The notes under the pieces were generated by a model. The model was not told the origin of the DNA. It did not search any database and saw only the letters and a list, made by a program, of their open reading frames with translations. This document shows, in pieces, positions 49,501 through 63,013 of a stretch of 64,000 nucleotides of DNA. A program made the translations under genes and the position numbers. The stretch is from Paramecium tetraurelia. Taxonomy: Eukaryota; Ciliophora; Oligohymenophorea; Peniculida; Parameciidae. The stretch spans positions 150,510-214,509 of the forward strand of contig NW_001799015.1 in NCBI RefSeq assembly GCF_000165425.1, written 5' to 3'. Every line of letters begins with the position of its first letter. Positions within the stretch are counted from its first letter, which is position 1.

Positions 49501-52500
49501 AGGGTTATTATGCAGACATGCTCTCTGGTTAATGTTATTAATGTTTGGCTAAGTTGCATTGTCGAACCTGTCAATAACAACATAAAGTATATAAGGATGG
49601 GTGGAAATGGAAAATCAGATCCTATTTTCGTGCAAGAACTTGTGCAAACTTCTGTTTTACTAGTTTTAGTCTCAAGTGTGCCAGCACAAATGCAGATGAT
49701 TATGAAGTCTATTGCACTGATTGCGAAGATGGATATGAAATCTATTAAGAAAAATGCATTCCCAAGTGCAGTTGTTCTAAATGCATTGTGCAGAATGGTC
49801 AAAATGTTTGTGTTGAATGTCCTTCATCTTTGATTAATACAAATTAGCCCATTCAAACACTAATCAACGACAAATGCACTGATTGTCCTGCCAATTGTGC
49901 TTTGTGTAGAGAATTAAATGACGATGAGATCATGTTAATCAATCCTTACTTTAACCCACAATATAGTCAACTTGCCATCTATTCCAAATCCTGTATCAAG
50001 GGCTATGAACCTGACAAAACATTGCTTCAGTACCAGTACATCTATCGTGATCCCATCTTAAGTACTCAGATCTTATGCAAACAATACTAAAAATGCTACT
50101 AATATTTGGAACAACAATATACGATCTATTGTAGTCAAGTTGATTTTGAGAATGAACTCGATTCGGCTACTAACAGTAATACATTTCTCTACAAAAACAT
50201 GGCTTTATCTCAATTATTCTCATCAACTCATTTTTCTATTGAATCTGAAAAGCTTTTCGATCAGCTCAATAAGAAATCCATCAAATCAGCAAAGTATATT
50301 CTGAATTTTAGATACTACAATGATGAGCCTTGCATTATACCTCCCAATTCTGTGATCTTTTCAAATCTTAGAAAGAACATATTTACTCTCCAATAGTTAG
50401 AGATTATTTTCAATGGAGACATCACAAAGCAGACTTCCATTCAAGGCACCTTATCTCTTTAAGATTTCTCTAAGATCACAATATAGAATTTTTAATTTGT
50501 TTAATCATCTAAACAAACCCAAATTGCTATTTCTTAACTTGATAGAGTCACTTTAAATCTCGAAAACATCATCATACAGGATTCAGATAATTATAAATTT
50601 TAATTCTAAATCAAAGATCCTCAAATTATTTCGATCAACAAGTTTAAAATTATTAATTCTAAAATTGTGGACACTTAAGGGATTGTTGCCTACTCATTTA
50701 GCTAATAAATTACTGATAGATTTGAATTATAAGCCAATGATATCACACTTATGAATTCCTAATTTACAAACACCTAAATAATCATTCAAAATTTAGATGA
50801 CAATTGCAACAATCAAATACATCAAATCACAAAGATAAAATCTATAAAAAATACTTTCACTACATCATCACTATTCGAAACCTACTTTCCCTTATCATAG
50901 AGATAATCTAGCTTCATAATCAAAGAGTTTTCTGTTGATGGAGACACACTAACTGACTCCAGTTACGCTATATTACAAGGTGCTCTTGATGTATTGTTGC
51001 AAGACTTGACTATTCAAAACAGTGTCACTTATGGAGGAACAAAACTATTTCAATTGCCTCTATTTGTTATTAAGAACTTCTACTTCCTAGATAATAGTCT
51101 ATAAAGTGATGAGAATAGAGTAATCACAAATCTAATAAATATCGTATATTCTGATTTGGATTCTATCACTTCAAACATCTTAACTTTTGACAATATCAAA
51201 TTTGAGAATAATTACTATGTTGGTAGTAAGGGTTTCATAGAAATAATTCAAAGCAGTAACTTTAGATTGTTGGAACTGTAAATTACTGATATTACATTGA
51301 TCAAAAATGATATGATATTAGATAGGACAACTGCTTAGAGTGCCATTACTCTAGAAAACTCTACAATTTACTTGGATGTAACAGAATTACAATTGAAAAA
51401 TGTACTTGTTAAGAGAAATCTAAATTTGCCTGAATTCACTATAAAGAATGCCAACAAGGTTACCATAACCAAATTCACAGGATAGTTGATTAAATAATTT
51501 AACATACTCCATCCTTCAAAATCCTGTCTATCTTCTGTAGATGAAGTCCGACAAACAACTATGTTGTTCTTCTTTAATATCCTGAACATAGAAATGTCGA
51601 ATATCTTTTTGTCCAATCTTACATCTATAAATTTACCTTTGATTTTAATAAAATCAATTGAAAAGTAAAACAAAAGACAATTAGAAAATATCACTCTATA
51701 AAATTGTTAATTTACAGAGAATATTCTTCTAATTACCAAAACGTCAGAGTAGTAAGGAGTATTAGCCATAATATCTGAACAAGAACAAACTATCGTATTT
51801 TCGAAAATACAGTCAGAAAGGAATATACAACATAGTTATATCGAAGACATAGCCTTTATTTCTTCCTCGACAATTTTATTAATCACTCCATATTCAAATG
51901 TAGAGATGAGGGATTCATTATTTTAAAAGAATATCGTTACAAATGGAGAGAATTCCAATTTAATTTTGGTTGGTAAATAAGTGTCATTGCTGGATACGTA
52001 GTTTATAAATCAGAATAATATAGAGTTTGAGTCCTTTGCGAAAAATTTAAATTGGGGATTCTCAAATACTGATTAAGTGTACTTAGAAAATTTGATGGCT
52101 TCATTTCCAATCTATTCCAAAGGAGGAGCTGGATACATCAAAGGTTCAGAACTCTTATTGGATAACGTGTATGTGAACAACACTCAAGCATTATTTGGAG
52201 GAGGTTTCTATTTAATACCATAATCTTTGGGTTCGTTGAAGTTGATAAACTCTTAATTTTTAAATTGCAAGACAGTAACATCAAATTCAGAGAGATCTCA
52301 GGGAGGCACTTTATATGTGGACTCTTCCTAATCATAGTTGGATCTCTTAATAAAGAACACTACAGTAACTAATTCATATAGTCGAAATGAAGGAGGATGC
52401 ATTTATATTGAACCATCTAGAGTGACTAGTTCCATCAAATTTTAAGATTTTACAATTTAGAACATCTATTCCTTGTTGACTCCTTTCTTGAGAATACCTG

Positions 52501-55500
52501 TAAGTTTCACCAGTTCTTCGCTAATACTGAAGATTTAATTTTCTAATGTCCAAATCACTAATGCTTACAGTGGGTATTTAGGTTATTTAGAGGAAATTGT
52601 GAATTTGAAACAAACTGAAATATAGAATCAAAAAAATAACTATTTGATCTCCATAGATTAAGCAAATGTTTCAATGCAAAATTGTTTGTATAAGAATATC
52701 TTTAATTATGGTTTGTTGAATTGTCAAGATTGCCAATAAGTACTATTTACAAATGTCGAGGTCAAAAATTTCACAATGTTATCAGAAGCAATCATGAACA
52801 TCATACTGAATAAAAGTAATTATACATATTTTTACATTAGAGTATTAAAGTGCAATTTCATTTATCGAGATCGCTGTGGAGAATGTAGTAGAATTTAATG
52901 GGGTAGTAAGTATTCCAAATGAAAAGGAAGAGATTCTTGTCAATACGGTTTATAAATGTTATTCGAACTATCAGATTCCTAAGACTATAGATACATTTTA
53001 TACTGAATAGAGGAAAAAAATACTCTCGCTCCATAATTTCTATGAGATAATTAATGGGAAATAGCCCTTGATTACAATTCTGAAGATAGATTAAGTGTCT
53101 ATATTGCATTATCTATAATTTTTGAATTTCAATATGGAGCAGAATTATTGTTCAAGTTGTGAAAACAGCATCTTTCAAATTACTAATATTGACAAGGCAG
53201 ACTAAAAAAATTTGATTTACATCACAGATTCTACATTCAAAAACAATACATGTGGTAAATTTGGCTGTGTTGTGGTATCATAGAAGGATGCAAAATCATT
53301 TCAAACATAAAATTCAAATCGAATTTTAGCATCTGATTCAGTGATTGGTAATATCAATGCAGAAGTCAAAATTTTAGACACTGTTTTCATAGAGAATACA
53401 GCAACATATGGCGGAGCTTTGTTGATCTCCTAAATCAATACCTTAATCAACAATTGTATTTTTAATCAAAATGCAGCAATGTAATCTGGAGGAGCCATCT
53501 ATTATTAACATTCTCATGATTCCTAATTACATCTATATAATTCCTTGATCACGTACAATAGTGCCAACGTTGGAGGGGGATTGTACATGGGGAAGTATCA
53601 GATGAATGATCCCAAGACCTTGAATAATTATTTGAGAAATAATAAGGCCAAGAGTTTTGGAGACAATATGGCTGACAATCCTTCTTAATTGACTGCACAA
53701 GTAGGAACCTAATTGCTGTTAACTAAGAGAATCATTAATAATAATCAATAAATTATAGACCAAATCTCTTTCAGTAATTACACTATAGGTTCATAGAATT
53801 ACAATTACATTATGGTTCCAAGTGGACAGATAATATCCTCGTATAAATTCTTTGATGAAAATTCTTAAAGCTTTATCAACTACAATTTCAGTTTAAGAAT
53901 AGTCCCTTTGAATAAACAATATGACAGAATCAAAAACCTAACTGGAACTGAATGCACTATTAAAAGTCGTGAAATCTTAGATTCAAAAGAAGGGGAATTC
54001 AATTCAAGTCTAATAAATTTGAAGAGTGTCACTTTCAATTAGACTTCCTAAGATTACAATTTGGATTCTCTTATTGTTTACTTCAATCCAGATTAGAATA
54101 CAAAAGGGTATTTGCAATTAGAGATCTCTTGCAATTCAGTCTAAATTAGTATGTATTCGTCAGAACCTCCTTATAAATTCTCTTCTTTTCTTACTAATTA
54201 TTCTCTAAGAATCGACTTATAAGCATTCCCTTGTCAAAGAGGAGAGTACAAAAAACCAGATGGCACTTGTGTTCTGTGTGATGCTCAATTTGATCAGTAT
54301 AATATACAGGCAGGAGAGTAGTGTTAGATTAAGAACTAATTGACTATGGATGAAGTGAATGCAGCAAGAGTCAAACTAAAACCATTTTATTGGAGACCTT
54401 ATGAATACAGTCATACTATTGAATACTGTTAGAATTTACCTGAGAATTGTGTGGGTGGTTGGAATCCTGGGAATGATCTGTGTATTAGTGCACATATTGG
54501 TGCCCTCTGTGAATAATGTGACATCTATAATGTAAGAGGAAGTGGGAAGTTCTCTACAAGCGCTTTATACAAATGTGGAAGTTGTGAAAATATAGGCGAC
54601 AACACCATTAAGATTGGGCTTATCAGTTTATGGACCATGATCTCAATTTTAATCTCAGTCAAAGGCACTGTTGATACAGCAAATAAGATAGACCATGAGA
54701 ATAAATTATCTAAATTGAGAATCTCTGCCAAGAATCCAAAGGCAGGTTTTGGTGGAGTGTTAATCAAAGTGTTGACCAACTATCTTCAAATTGTTGGAGC
54801 CATATCAACATTCTAATTGTAATTACCAAGTGTTTTGCAATCGAGTATTCGATCTGTGAGCAATCCTGTTGAATCAATGAGTTTTTCATTGGATTGTTTC
54901 TTGATCACCATATCAAACATCAACATCATATACTTTAGAATGATCTGGGCTCTCATTATGCCTGTCATATACATTATCAGCTTTTTAGTTCTATATACTA
55001 TCGCAGTTGTGATCAATATCACTAAGGCCGATAAAAGTGCTATTACAACAAGTGCCATATATCTATTCACATATTTATAGCCTACACTCTTGGGAGGGTT
55101 CATTTCCTTATTGTCATTTAGGAAGATCTCAGACATCTATTGGATTCAAGGGAATGTAGCCTACAGATATGATACTCAAACCCACTTTAATTGGATGATA
55201 ACTTTTCTTTTGCCTGCTACTCTTTGTCTTTCTCTAGTGATCCCAATTTATATGTTTTTGAGTCTATATAAGAGAAGAGAAAAGCTGGCAGACGGAGAGA
55301 CCAGAAGAATTTGGGGTTACTTGTATAATGAATATTCCCAGAAGGCCTATTTTTGGGAGATCGTCAAGATTCTGGAAAAGGGATTTATGATTGTCTTCTT
55401 GACTTTTTACGAGGACTTGATCATCATTAAGGCAGCCATGATCTTCATTATAACCTTCCTCTATTCAATATTGACTAAGAACTTTAAGCCTTACAAATTA

Positions 55501-56079
55501 CAATATTTGAATTTCATCGATGAGATCAGTACATTAGTTTGTGAAACTTCAATTGTACTAGGAATGACTATCTATTCAGCTTCAAATTCAGATAATCAGG
55601 AAATAATTTGGCCTTTCTACATCATTTTGATAAGCATCAATACAATCTTTATCGTCATCATCCTTTGGGAAATCGTACTTGCATAATTGGAGGATTAACA
55701 AGAGAACATAGACAAGGTTAGGGAGAAGGTTAATTAGAAATACCCAGAATTATAAAAAAAGAATTGGCTTTTCCGTAGATTACTTACAAATAGGGGACAG
55801 CAGTAAAAGAGAGTGAGAGAGAGATTTTAGAAGATCAGACAATACTTAATGAAAATAGTAAGGGCTAATCCAGGAAGATATAAGATGCCAAGTCTTTAAA
55901 TATTTGATGTTATTTCGAATGAAAAAAACAAAGATTAGAATGTAATGGGGTATTTATCATATTAGAACTCTCCATCAGCTTCAGACAAGAGAGATACCTA
56001 AAATTATATTGATTAAATAAGCAAGGCAAAGGTCTACCCAGAATTTATCATTATTGATAAGGTAGAATCGGATTAATGA
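46598..56079 (+). CDS. Giant Cys-rich, beta-helix, multi-pass membrane protein, 3119 aa
   Basis: There are six exons; introns are 46633-46654 (22), 47151-47173 (23), 47949-47974 (26), 48131-48156 (26) and 52816-52840 (25), all ending TAG. The exons sum to 3120 codons. It starts with a hydrophobic leader (MGFRAVLIIATC). A Cys-rich furin/EGF-like region follows (CHYSCQSCFGPAEIHCITC, CDSCDQDKCVECSLGYALYQ). Then comes a very long beta-helix-like region with GG repeats (SKGGAGYIKG, RNEGGCIYIE, QSGGAIYYQH, NVGGGLYMGK). The last ~500 residues hold eight or nine membrane segments (MIWALIMPVIYIISFLVLYT, WPFYIILISINTIFIVIIL), then a basic tail. This layout suggests a surface receptor or adhesin. It lies wholly between the inverted-repeat arms. 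Confidence 0.88.
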
Positions 56080-56208
56080 TTTGGTTCACAACTAGATTTG
56101 CGAATAAAGATAATTAATGAATAAATTATATCAAATTAATTATTATTTCTTCGTGAACCCAATATCTAAAATAATTGTCAGAAATGCTTCAATTAATATT
56201 AATTATAT

Positions 56209-58412
56209 ATGATACTTTTTTTATGTTGGGTATCTCTTTTGCCTCTTATTTATTCTTACGTAGATCTAGAAACTAGCTTTACTAACAATAGATTCACAGC
56301 TGCTGACAAAAATGGTATTAATAGTCATAACTAGGCTGGACCTTCGTTTATATGATAGATGCAGGTAATGCTGCTACAGTAACAGGTATGACAGGCAATA
56401 GAGATACTGATTTAGAAAAAAGCTAATGTTTGACAAGTGATGGATCTTGCACTGATCCAAATGCGGTTTAATACTTTGGCTTAGGTTTGCTAGGTGAATT
56501 TGCTGGGGCTTTTAAGGTATTTGAGAATTTGCCTCCTCATTGTTAAATTTATATATCTGTTGATTTGGCTATGTACTCAATTACCATATATTAGAAAGGG
56601 GAGAGAAATCTCAACATCTAGATTATTAGTATTGTTGGACATTTTACCTGTGGCAGCTTACACAATCAATCCCAGTGGTGATACTGACTTTTATGAAGCA
56701 GTTACATTATAAGGAGTTGCCTCTCATAGTTATCCCTTTGTATTGATTAGCTTTCATACCGCATTCTATGTGCTTCCTAAGTCTATGGGTATTCGCAATT
56801 TAAAAATCAAATATACGCCATGTCCTCCTGGATGCTTAATTTGCACACTGATGGATGTTTAGGTGCAATGTTCCCAATGGGTTCTGGGCTATGAGGGATT
56901 AGGTTTGACTTCTAAGCTTCTTAGTAATGATGGTTGGCAAATAACCAACTCCAAGGAATAATTTAAGAATCTGAATCAAGATGTAAACACAATCTCCTAT
57001 GTATATTGCTTGTCTCCAGGACTTGGTCCATTTACTCAAAATTAAGATGTTCAAATAGATCTGTTTTTGGATCCACATTATGAAGTTCGATTCGTTTTCT
57101 ACTTGATATCAATATATACAGATACTAGATTCCCACCTATGATTGTCGTTCGCTTAGATGGACTGGAAGTGTATTCATTAAATATCAAAACTACAATTCC
57201 TCTAATCAATTTCTGTTAATGGGAAGCCTATAATTATGTAACTAGAAAAGAAGAAAAGTTGACAAGAAGAGTAGACTTTAATTACAAAACCACAAAACGT
57301 AAGCTCAATCTTTCTCTCAGAACCTAAACTATTACAGTACCAATTATTTATGATCAAACCATTTTAAAAGATTTTTAAGTTTACATCAAGAAATGCTATT
57401 CAGAACCGAACTTCCCTTGCGATGAATGCATAGGCCCTCTAAAGAATGACTGTGTACAAAAGGCTAAAGTAACCAACTTTTAATAGATTGCTGCCAATGA
57501 TTTCTCAACAGGTCACGGATGGTAAGTAATGCTACCAGAAACTGGTGGTGTTTAAATTTGTAATGGAAGATACTATTTTGGCTTGGACTCAACCAAAATT
57601 ACCACCTCATACATTTAAAAGTCTTTTTCGTTTAATAATCCTCACACTGATATTGAAATATCATTTATCATTCAAAAAATAGATAAGCACACCACTGAGA
57701 AGTTTCAAATCTATTTAGATGACGCCTTGATTGAAGAAATCCCGTTTTCAACCTTTGATAGTCAGTTTAGTTATTGTGGTACTAGTGAGAATGATGGCTA
57801 ACTGTTTTATCAAAAGAAGATTGCTCATACCAGATCATATTCAGTCATTTAAATGAAATCAACTTAAACCACTACTGATGGTATTAATTTCAATAATATT
57901 CAGGCCTTTTTGGAATATACAATTTCAAACTCAAAGTTAGAAATGGATAGGAATCTTAAGATTTGTATAATGATTTATCCAATATCCCTATTGTTGGTGC
58001 AACTTAATGGAATAAATGGATAGTTACTTAATCCTCTAATGACCTTAAATAGTATGTCTGTGATAGTTCAGTTACGTTGTTAGGTAAACTCTAGCCAGAA
58101 ATGTAAATCAGAAGATTTGTCTAAAATATAGCTGTTCATACATAAATTAGGATTCAGTTCACTATTTATTTATTCACAAGTAGCTTTAATAATAAAATTT
58201 TGACTTTAATCCTTAATAATAAAACTATTTGGGAATAAACTATTAATTGGTACAATTAAAAGGCTTGCGATGCCAATTTAGATACTTTTGTTGTCAAAGG
58301 AGATATCGTAATGGATCACGAATTAGATCACGCTTTCTTTGTATGGAGCAGTAGTGTCTCAGATCTAACTGCTTCATGGGGAATTGCAGACTTTAAATTA
58401 TTTATTTCATGA
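56209..58412 (+). CDS. Secreted or surface protein with repeated beta-sandwich-like domains
   Basis: About 712 residues. Introns are 56315-56334 (20 nt), probably 56573-56594 (22 nt), and 57881-57903 (23 nt, CAG end). An alternative second intron of 28 nt in 56631-56660 also keeps the frame, so residues near 100-130 are uncertain. There is a signal peptide (MILFLCWVSLLPLIYS). Repeating segments alternate hydrophobic strands with YLDD/RLDGLEVYS-type motifs (KFQIYLDDALIEE) and Cys pairs (PPGCLICTLMD, FPCDECIG). No membrane anchor is visible. It shares the W/F-strand style of the secreted gene in the repeat arms and may belong to the same ciliate family. It lies between the repeat arms. Confidence 0.72.
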
Positions 58413-58592
58413 ATTATTTATTAGTAAAAATCATCAATAATTTCATCTTTCTTATTACTTATTAGAATTAAGATGAGTTAAAAAGATAGTCCATCTTTCA
58501 TTTTGATCAGTCTCAAATATTTCAAATGAGGGAAAGAACTTTTTGATTATTTTGTAGAAAGATATTAAATATAAATTGTGAATTAATTTGTA

Positions 58593-60147
58593 ATGAAATC
58601 TATTAATATGATTAATTAATAGGAATAGATAGTATAGTAATTTGAGAGAGTAGATAGTAAAATGATAGGAATGTGTTTAAATTTAGAATGTTAAGAATAA
58701 GATTGTTACTTTAATGAATAATAATTAAGAGATCATTAAAAAGTTAATTAATGCAGAGATTATTGTAAAATGATTGATGAAATTGAATTAATATTAGAAT
58801 ACTTAATATATGAACTTAAATAATAATAATTGATTCAAACTGATTAATAAATAGAACTAGCAAATTATCAACCAATATTATCTAATTTAAATTAATAATA
58901 ATATAAATTGATAACATCTCAAGATATTTAATATTTAAAGATTCAATATAATATTTTAAATAAACAAAAGGATCAAAATAAAATCATACAATATTGTTAT
59001 TTTATTTATTTAATATTTCTTAGGTTTATAATAAGGAATTCAATTAATTGAATAACAGAATTGGCATAAAGCATTATTATACTTTACTAAGATATCAAAA
59101 TAATAATAAAAAAATGATATTGCATTATTCTATTTAGGTATTAAATTCATTTAAAATTAGGTGTAATATTATTAGAATTAAATGAATGTTCTAAATCAGG
59201 AAAAATGATTGAAAAATTAAAAACAGAATATCCAACCTTTTTTGAAAATTAAATTACAACAATGACAAAAGACTAATCAATTAATCAAAATAATTTAGCT
59301 TAGTTATTATTAATAGGTATATTATTAATTATTATTATTAATAGGACATTCCTTATTTCAAACTAAAGAATATCATTCAGCAATTGATATAAGTGATAGG
59401 ATCTTATAAATTGATAACGATAATATTAATGGTTTAATAGGAAAAAGTAATAATTCATATACAATTAAGTTGGATCATTAATAATGTTATAATAATTTGA
59501 ATAAGCTATTCAAGTTTAAAATAATTGTTTAAAAACTAACATAAACAAAAGTGTGTTAATACTTTTTTAAGGTATTTATAATTAATACATTATTATTAAA
59601 TAGGATTACTTCTAACTAAATAAGGATAATATAATTAAGCAATGACATTTTTTAATCATGCAATTTAAATAGATCCAAAATTTGCTGATGCTTATTACCT
59701 TATAGCAAACTTATATCTTGATTAAAAAAAATTCGAAGATGCAATCATTTATTTTGATAAAACAATTGATCTTGATCCATATCATGCTGAAGCATTTAAT
59801 AATAAAGGAGTAGCACTGAAACAATTGAAAAAATATGAAGAAGCATTCATTTGTTTTGAGAAAGCTATTTAATCTGATCCTAATAATCCATTTGGTCATT
59901 ACAATAAAGGTTGATATATATATTCTATTATTATAAAGGCTGTTCATTAATTAAAACCAAAAACTATGTAGATGCTATTATTTGCCTAAATAATGCACTT
60001 AATCTTAATCCAACTTGTTCATCACCATAATATGAAATAGGTTTATCATTTTATTATCTAATTAATAGGAGTGTGTTTAAAAGCCCTAAATTAGATAAAA
60101 AAGACTATCATCAATTATAGGATGAGGATATGTAACACCCAACTTGA
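58593..60147 (+). CDS. TPR-repeat protein with N-terminal Cys/His-rich segment
   Basis: This encodes 463 residues in seven exons. Introns are 58996-59023 (28), 59138-59160 (23), 59317-59344 (28), 59447-59469 (23, AAG), 59572-59603 (32) and 59910-59938 (29, AAG). Every junction is phase 1 and the exons sum to 464 codons. The N-terminus has a Cys/His cluster (CLNLECQEQDC...CRDYC) followed by Gln-rich coiled coil. Then come about seven TPR units, for example ALLYFTKIS, YHSAIDISDRILQIDNDNIN, AMTFFNHAIQIDPKFADAYY, AIIYFDKTIDLDPYHAEAFN and AFICFEKAIQSDPNN. A protein-interaction scaffold is likely. ATG 58593 is the first in frame; ATG 58608 is also possible. Confidence 0.85.
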
Positions 60148-60705
60148 TCATTTTCTAATCTAAGAAGTACGCTACCTTTAAAGTTTACATTGAACTTAAA
60201 ATAATAAATAAAACATCTAAATAATAACATTTATTATTTAAATAGATATATATATTCAATAATTTGTTCTATCAATTTTTTGATAAATCAGTAATTTTAT
60301 TATCAATAATAATAAATTAACAGTTTTAGAATCTAAATTTAAACTTGGATATTCTAATTTAGAAGAGAATATAATTTATTCTTAAATAATTGATATTCAA
60401 CCATTCTCTATTAATTTCATTATTTATTAGACTTAAGTAAAATATTGCTACTATTCTTCTAATGAAAATCATTTGATCCAAAATTTATATAAATTAAGTA
60501 CATGTACTTCAAATGATGAATGTATTCAATAAAATCATATAAATAATTTAAATCCATAGATATTATTCAAAACCTTATTATTTTAGAATCTACATTTATA
60601 GTTTCATAAAATATTGGGAATAAATTTTTATATTTTTTACATCTAATATATATTTATTTTTCAAAATGATCTATTTATAAATAAAAGTTGATATAAATTT
60701 TTGAG
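60148..60705. other. AT-rich spacer inside right repeat arm
   Basis: A 558-bp spacer between the TPR and secreted-protein genes. No coding-like frame, tRNA or tandem repeat is seen. It should contain the secreted-protein promoter. Confidence 0.5.
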
Positions 60706-61557
60706 ATGACAATGATTTCCTTTATAAAAATCTTATTTATAGAGCCTCTTTTAATTTATAAGGGTTGTGTAGAACCTACTGGAAGTGAATGTATTAATAA
60801 TGGTTGGACTAATGGCAATTATGTGACTGAATGTTAAGGAATAAATTATATTGGTGCATTTACAGGAGGACATAGAATTACCAAAACATTTTGGAGTCCA
60901 TCACAAAAATTAATGAAATTATCATTCACTTTGGCTAAATTCGATAGTTGGGACTACGAATCGGTTTTTATTTATAAAGATGGCTAAGAAATTGATAGAA
61001 TTACTCATGGACCTTTTGAGGGAATTAATGTGTGTTAAAATCTATACCCAGATTTATTGGATTATAGATCGTATTTCTATTAGTTACCATAAGGATAAAA
61101 CTATATTACCTTTTCATTAGTTGATAATTTATAAGCTGACGATATAGGTAAACTAAACATTCTAATATTAGAATCATGGGGAATTAGAGATATCAAATTA
61201 TAACTTATTAATCACTGTATAGATTTTTATAGTGAATGTAATTATTAGGGACAATTATGGAGGGTTTGTTAAGGAAATCAAACTACATCTATTAGATAAA
61301 TACCTTTCAAAATAAAATCCATTTATATCTTAGTTAGTGGTGTTCAAGTGTAAATCAAAGACCCATAATTTAAAGGAGGAATCAAATAGACATATACTAC
61401 AGATTAAACCTGTTTAGATGATTACCATGTAATTTATAATTATTATATATAAAGTTTCCTAAGTATGAATAACCTATTTGATTACTTATATAATTTTGTA
61501 TAATAATTTACTATTATGTATATAATAAATAAAATAATGAATCATTATTGGTTTTGA
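60706..61557 (+). CDS. Secreted protein, right-arm copy
   Basis: From ATG 60706 to TGA 61555-61557, about 275 residues after removal of a 24-nt intron at about 61147-61170 (GTAAAC...ATATTAG). If the intron is retained the frame stays open and adds eight residues. The N-terminus is hydrophobic (MTMISFIKILFIEPLLIYKG). The mature part has Cys (CVEPTGSEC, CQNLYPD, INHCIDFYSECNYQGQLWRVC) and the strand motif KFDSWDYESVFIYKDGQE. The C-terminal ~50 residues are Tyr/Phe-rich. A secreted or surface-bound role is inferred. The identical copy is at 44218-45069. Confidence 0.75.
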
Positions 61558-61883
61558 ATGGATTTAATATATGCAACCAATTCTATTAATATTTCTTTAG
61601 TTTACATTTTCTTTTTATTATTATCATTTATTTTAATTAATTCATTATAAACCTTCATAAAATTCTAGTTCTAATGAATTTCTATTAGTTATTATTGTAC
61701 TAATTCTCTATTCTCAAAAATTAATTTAACTTATTTCTTAATTAATCTTGGCCAATTCAATTCATATTTCTTTCCATTATTATTTGCTTTTATTGGATAT
61801 TATCTTGTAATTATATGATCTAAATTTTCATCAGGATCCTATTTATTGCAAATTACTCCATGATATTATTTCATATAACTTTT
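61542..61883 (-). pseudogene. Orphan 3' fragment of the 601-aa gene
   Basis: Reverse-strand copy of 43892-44233, the last 114 codons of the helical-protein gene. There is no 5' part and no start, because the repeat ends at 61883. The reading frame is intact (KSYMKQYHGVICNKQDPDEN) but should be dead. It overlaps the 3' end of the secreted-protein gene by 16 bp, as in the left arm. Confidence 0.8.
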
Positions 61884-61978
61884 TGAAATACACGGTGTTG
61901 TTCTATTATTTTAACATTTCCATAAAAAATTAATTATATGGTATAATGTGTATTAGTTAAATCGCAATTAAATTATAA

Positions 61979-63013
61979 ATGGGCAATGACTCATAAAAAT
62001 ATAAGCAACCTCTTTATGAATTATAGAAGTCATGTACTTTCTAAATGAAATATCCATGCTCAACCGTAGCTATTAACTAGAGTGGCTCTCTAATCTTGAC
62101 AAATTTAGTTTCAAGAATATTAGTATTTGGTTTTGATGGGAAATCCATAAAAAGTATTTCAAACATTTAGAAACATTAATGCTCAATTACCGTTCTTAAA
62201 TTCTTTAATTTGAGAAATTAATTTATTTCAGGCTCAAGTGACCTATCTATCATCATTATGCCTACAATTCTAAATCCAACAAAATATATATAAAAACTTA
62301 AAGGACATAAAGGAATGATCATGTGTATAGCTATTCATTCACTTAATGAAGATCTTATGGTTTCTGGAGATTATGAAAATACAATCAGAATCTGGTCAAT
62401 GTAGTAATCAAGTTTATAATGGAAATGCATTCAAGAAATCATAGAGCACAAAAGTTAAGTTTATGGGATATCAATTAATGAAATTGGAAATTAAGTTGTC
62501 TCTTGCGATAAAAAATAATTGATTTTAGTTATTGAGAAAAGCAAAAATTCAAATGCTTGGTTTGTCAAGTAAAAAATAGAAGCTTATTAACACGAAGGAG
62601 CTGGAGTGAGCTTTTTAACAAACGATCGATTCATCATTTAGTCTATTAGTGAAAGTACAATTGACCTATATGCATTACGGTAAGAAGGAAGATACACTAA
62701 AATCCAATCAGAAAAACTTAAATATTGCAACAACGGATTAATTCGTTAAAATTTATCATACAATAAAAAAATGAAAATCTTGACTTTAAAAACAGGTTAG
62801 AAGCTATTCATTATTAGATTTGATTTGTAAAATAACAAAGATCAGTCTTAAACCAAAAATAATGAATTACTCATTAAGAATGTTTAGATAATTGATTTTA
62901 AAACTCTTTTTTTCTACAGGGCAATAAGTGATGATGGCTAATACTTGATAACCAGGAATTAATTATCACAATCTATTGAAGTTAGGTTTCTCAATAAAAG
63001 TTTAATTGATTGA
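61979..63013 (+). CDS. WD40-repeat protein, 344 aa
   Basis: A single exon from ATG 61979 to TGA 63011-63013. The clearest repeats are FISGSSDLSIIIMP and GHKGMIMCIAIHSLNEDLMV, then SGDYENTIRIWSM, with the GH and WD-like dipeptides. The other repeats are degenerate (QVVSCDKKQLILVIEK). There is no second domain. WD40 propellers are protein-interaction platforms, but the partner cannot be read here. It starts 95 bp beyond the right repeat arm. Its repeat style resembles the WD40 part of the giant NACHT gene, but I could not align them convincingly. Confidence 0.75.

Larger units (their letters stand above)
58537..61883. repeat. Right arm of large inverted repeat
   Basis: About 3.35 kb, the more complete arm. 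It carries an intact TPR gene, an intergenic spacer, an intact secreted-protein gene and the last ~114 codons of the 601-aa gene. The outer edge at 61883/61884 is sharp: beyond it the sequence no longer resembles the flank of 43892. The inner edge is near 58537 (TTTTTGATTATTT...AGAAAGATATTAAAT), matched by 46203-46230 on the other strand. The arms enclose about 12.3 kb. Confidence 0.9.

Noticed and set aside
55090-55686. A separate 198-aa membrane protein
   Set aside because: It is only the part of the 46598-56079 gene between TAG and TAA codons, which encode Gln in this genome.
43892-61883. Inverted repeat as a DNA transposon
   Set aside because: No transposase, integrase or target-site duplication is visible; the arms carry ordinary host-type genes.
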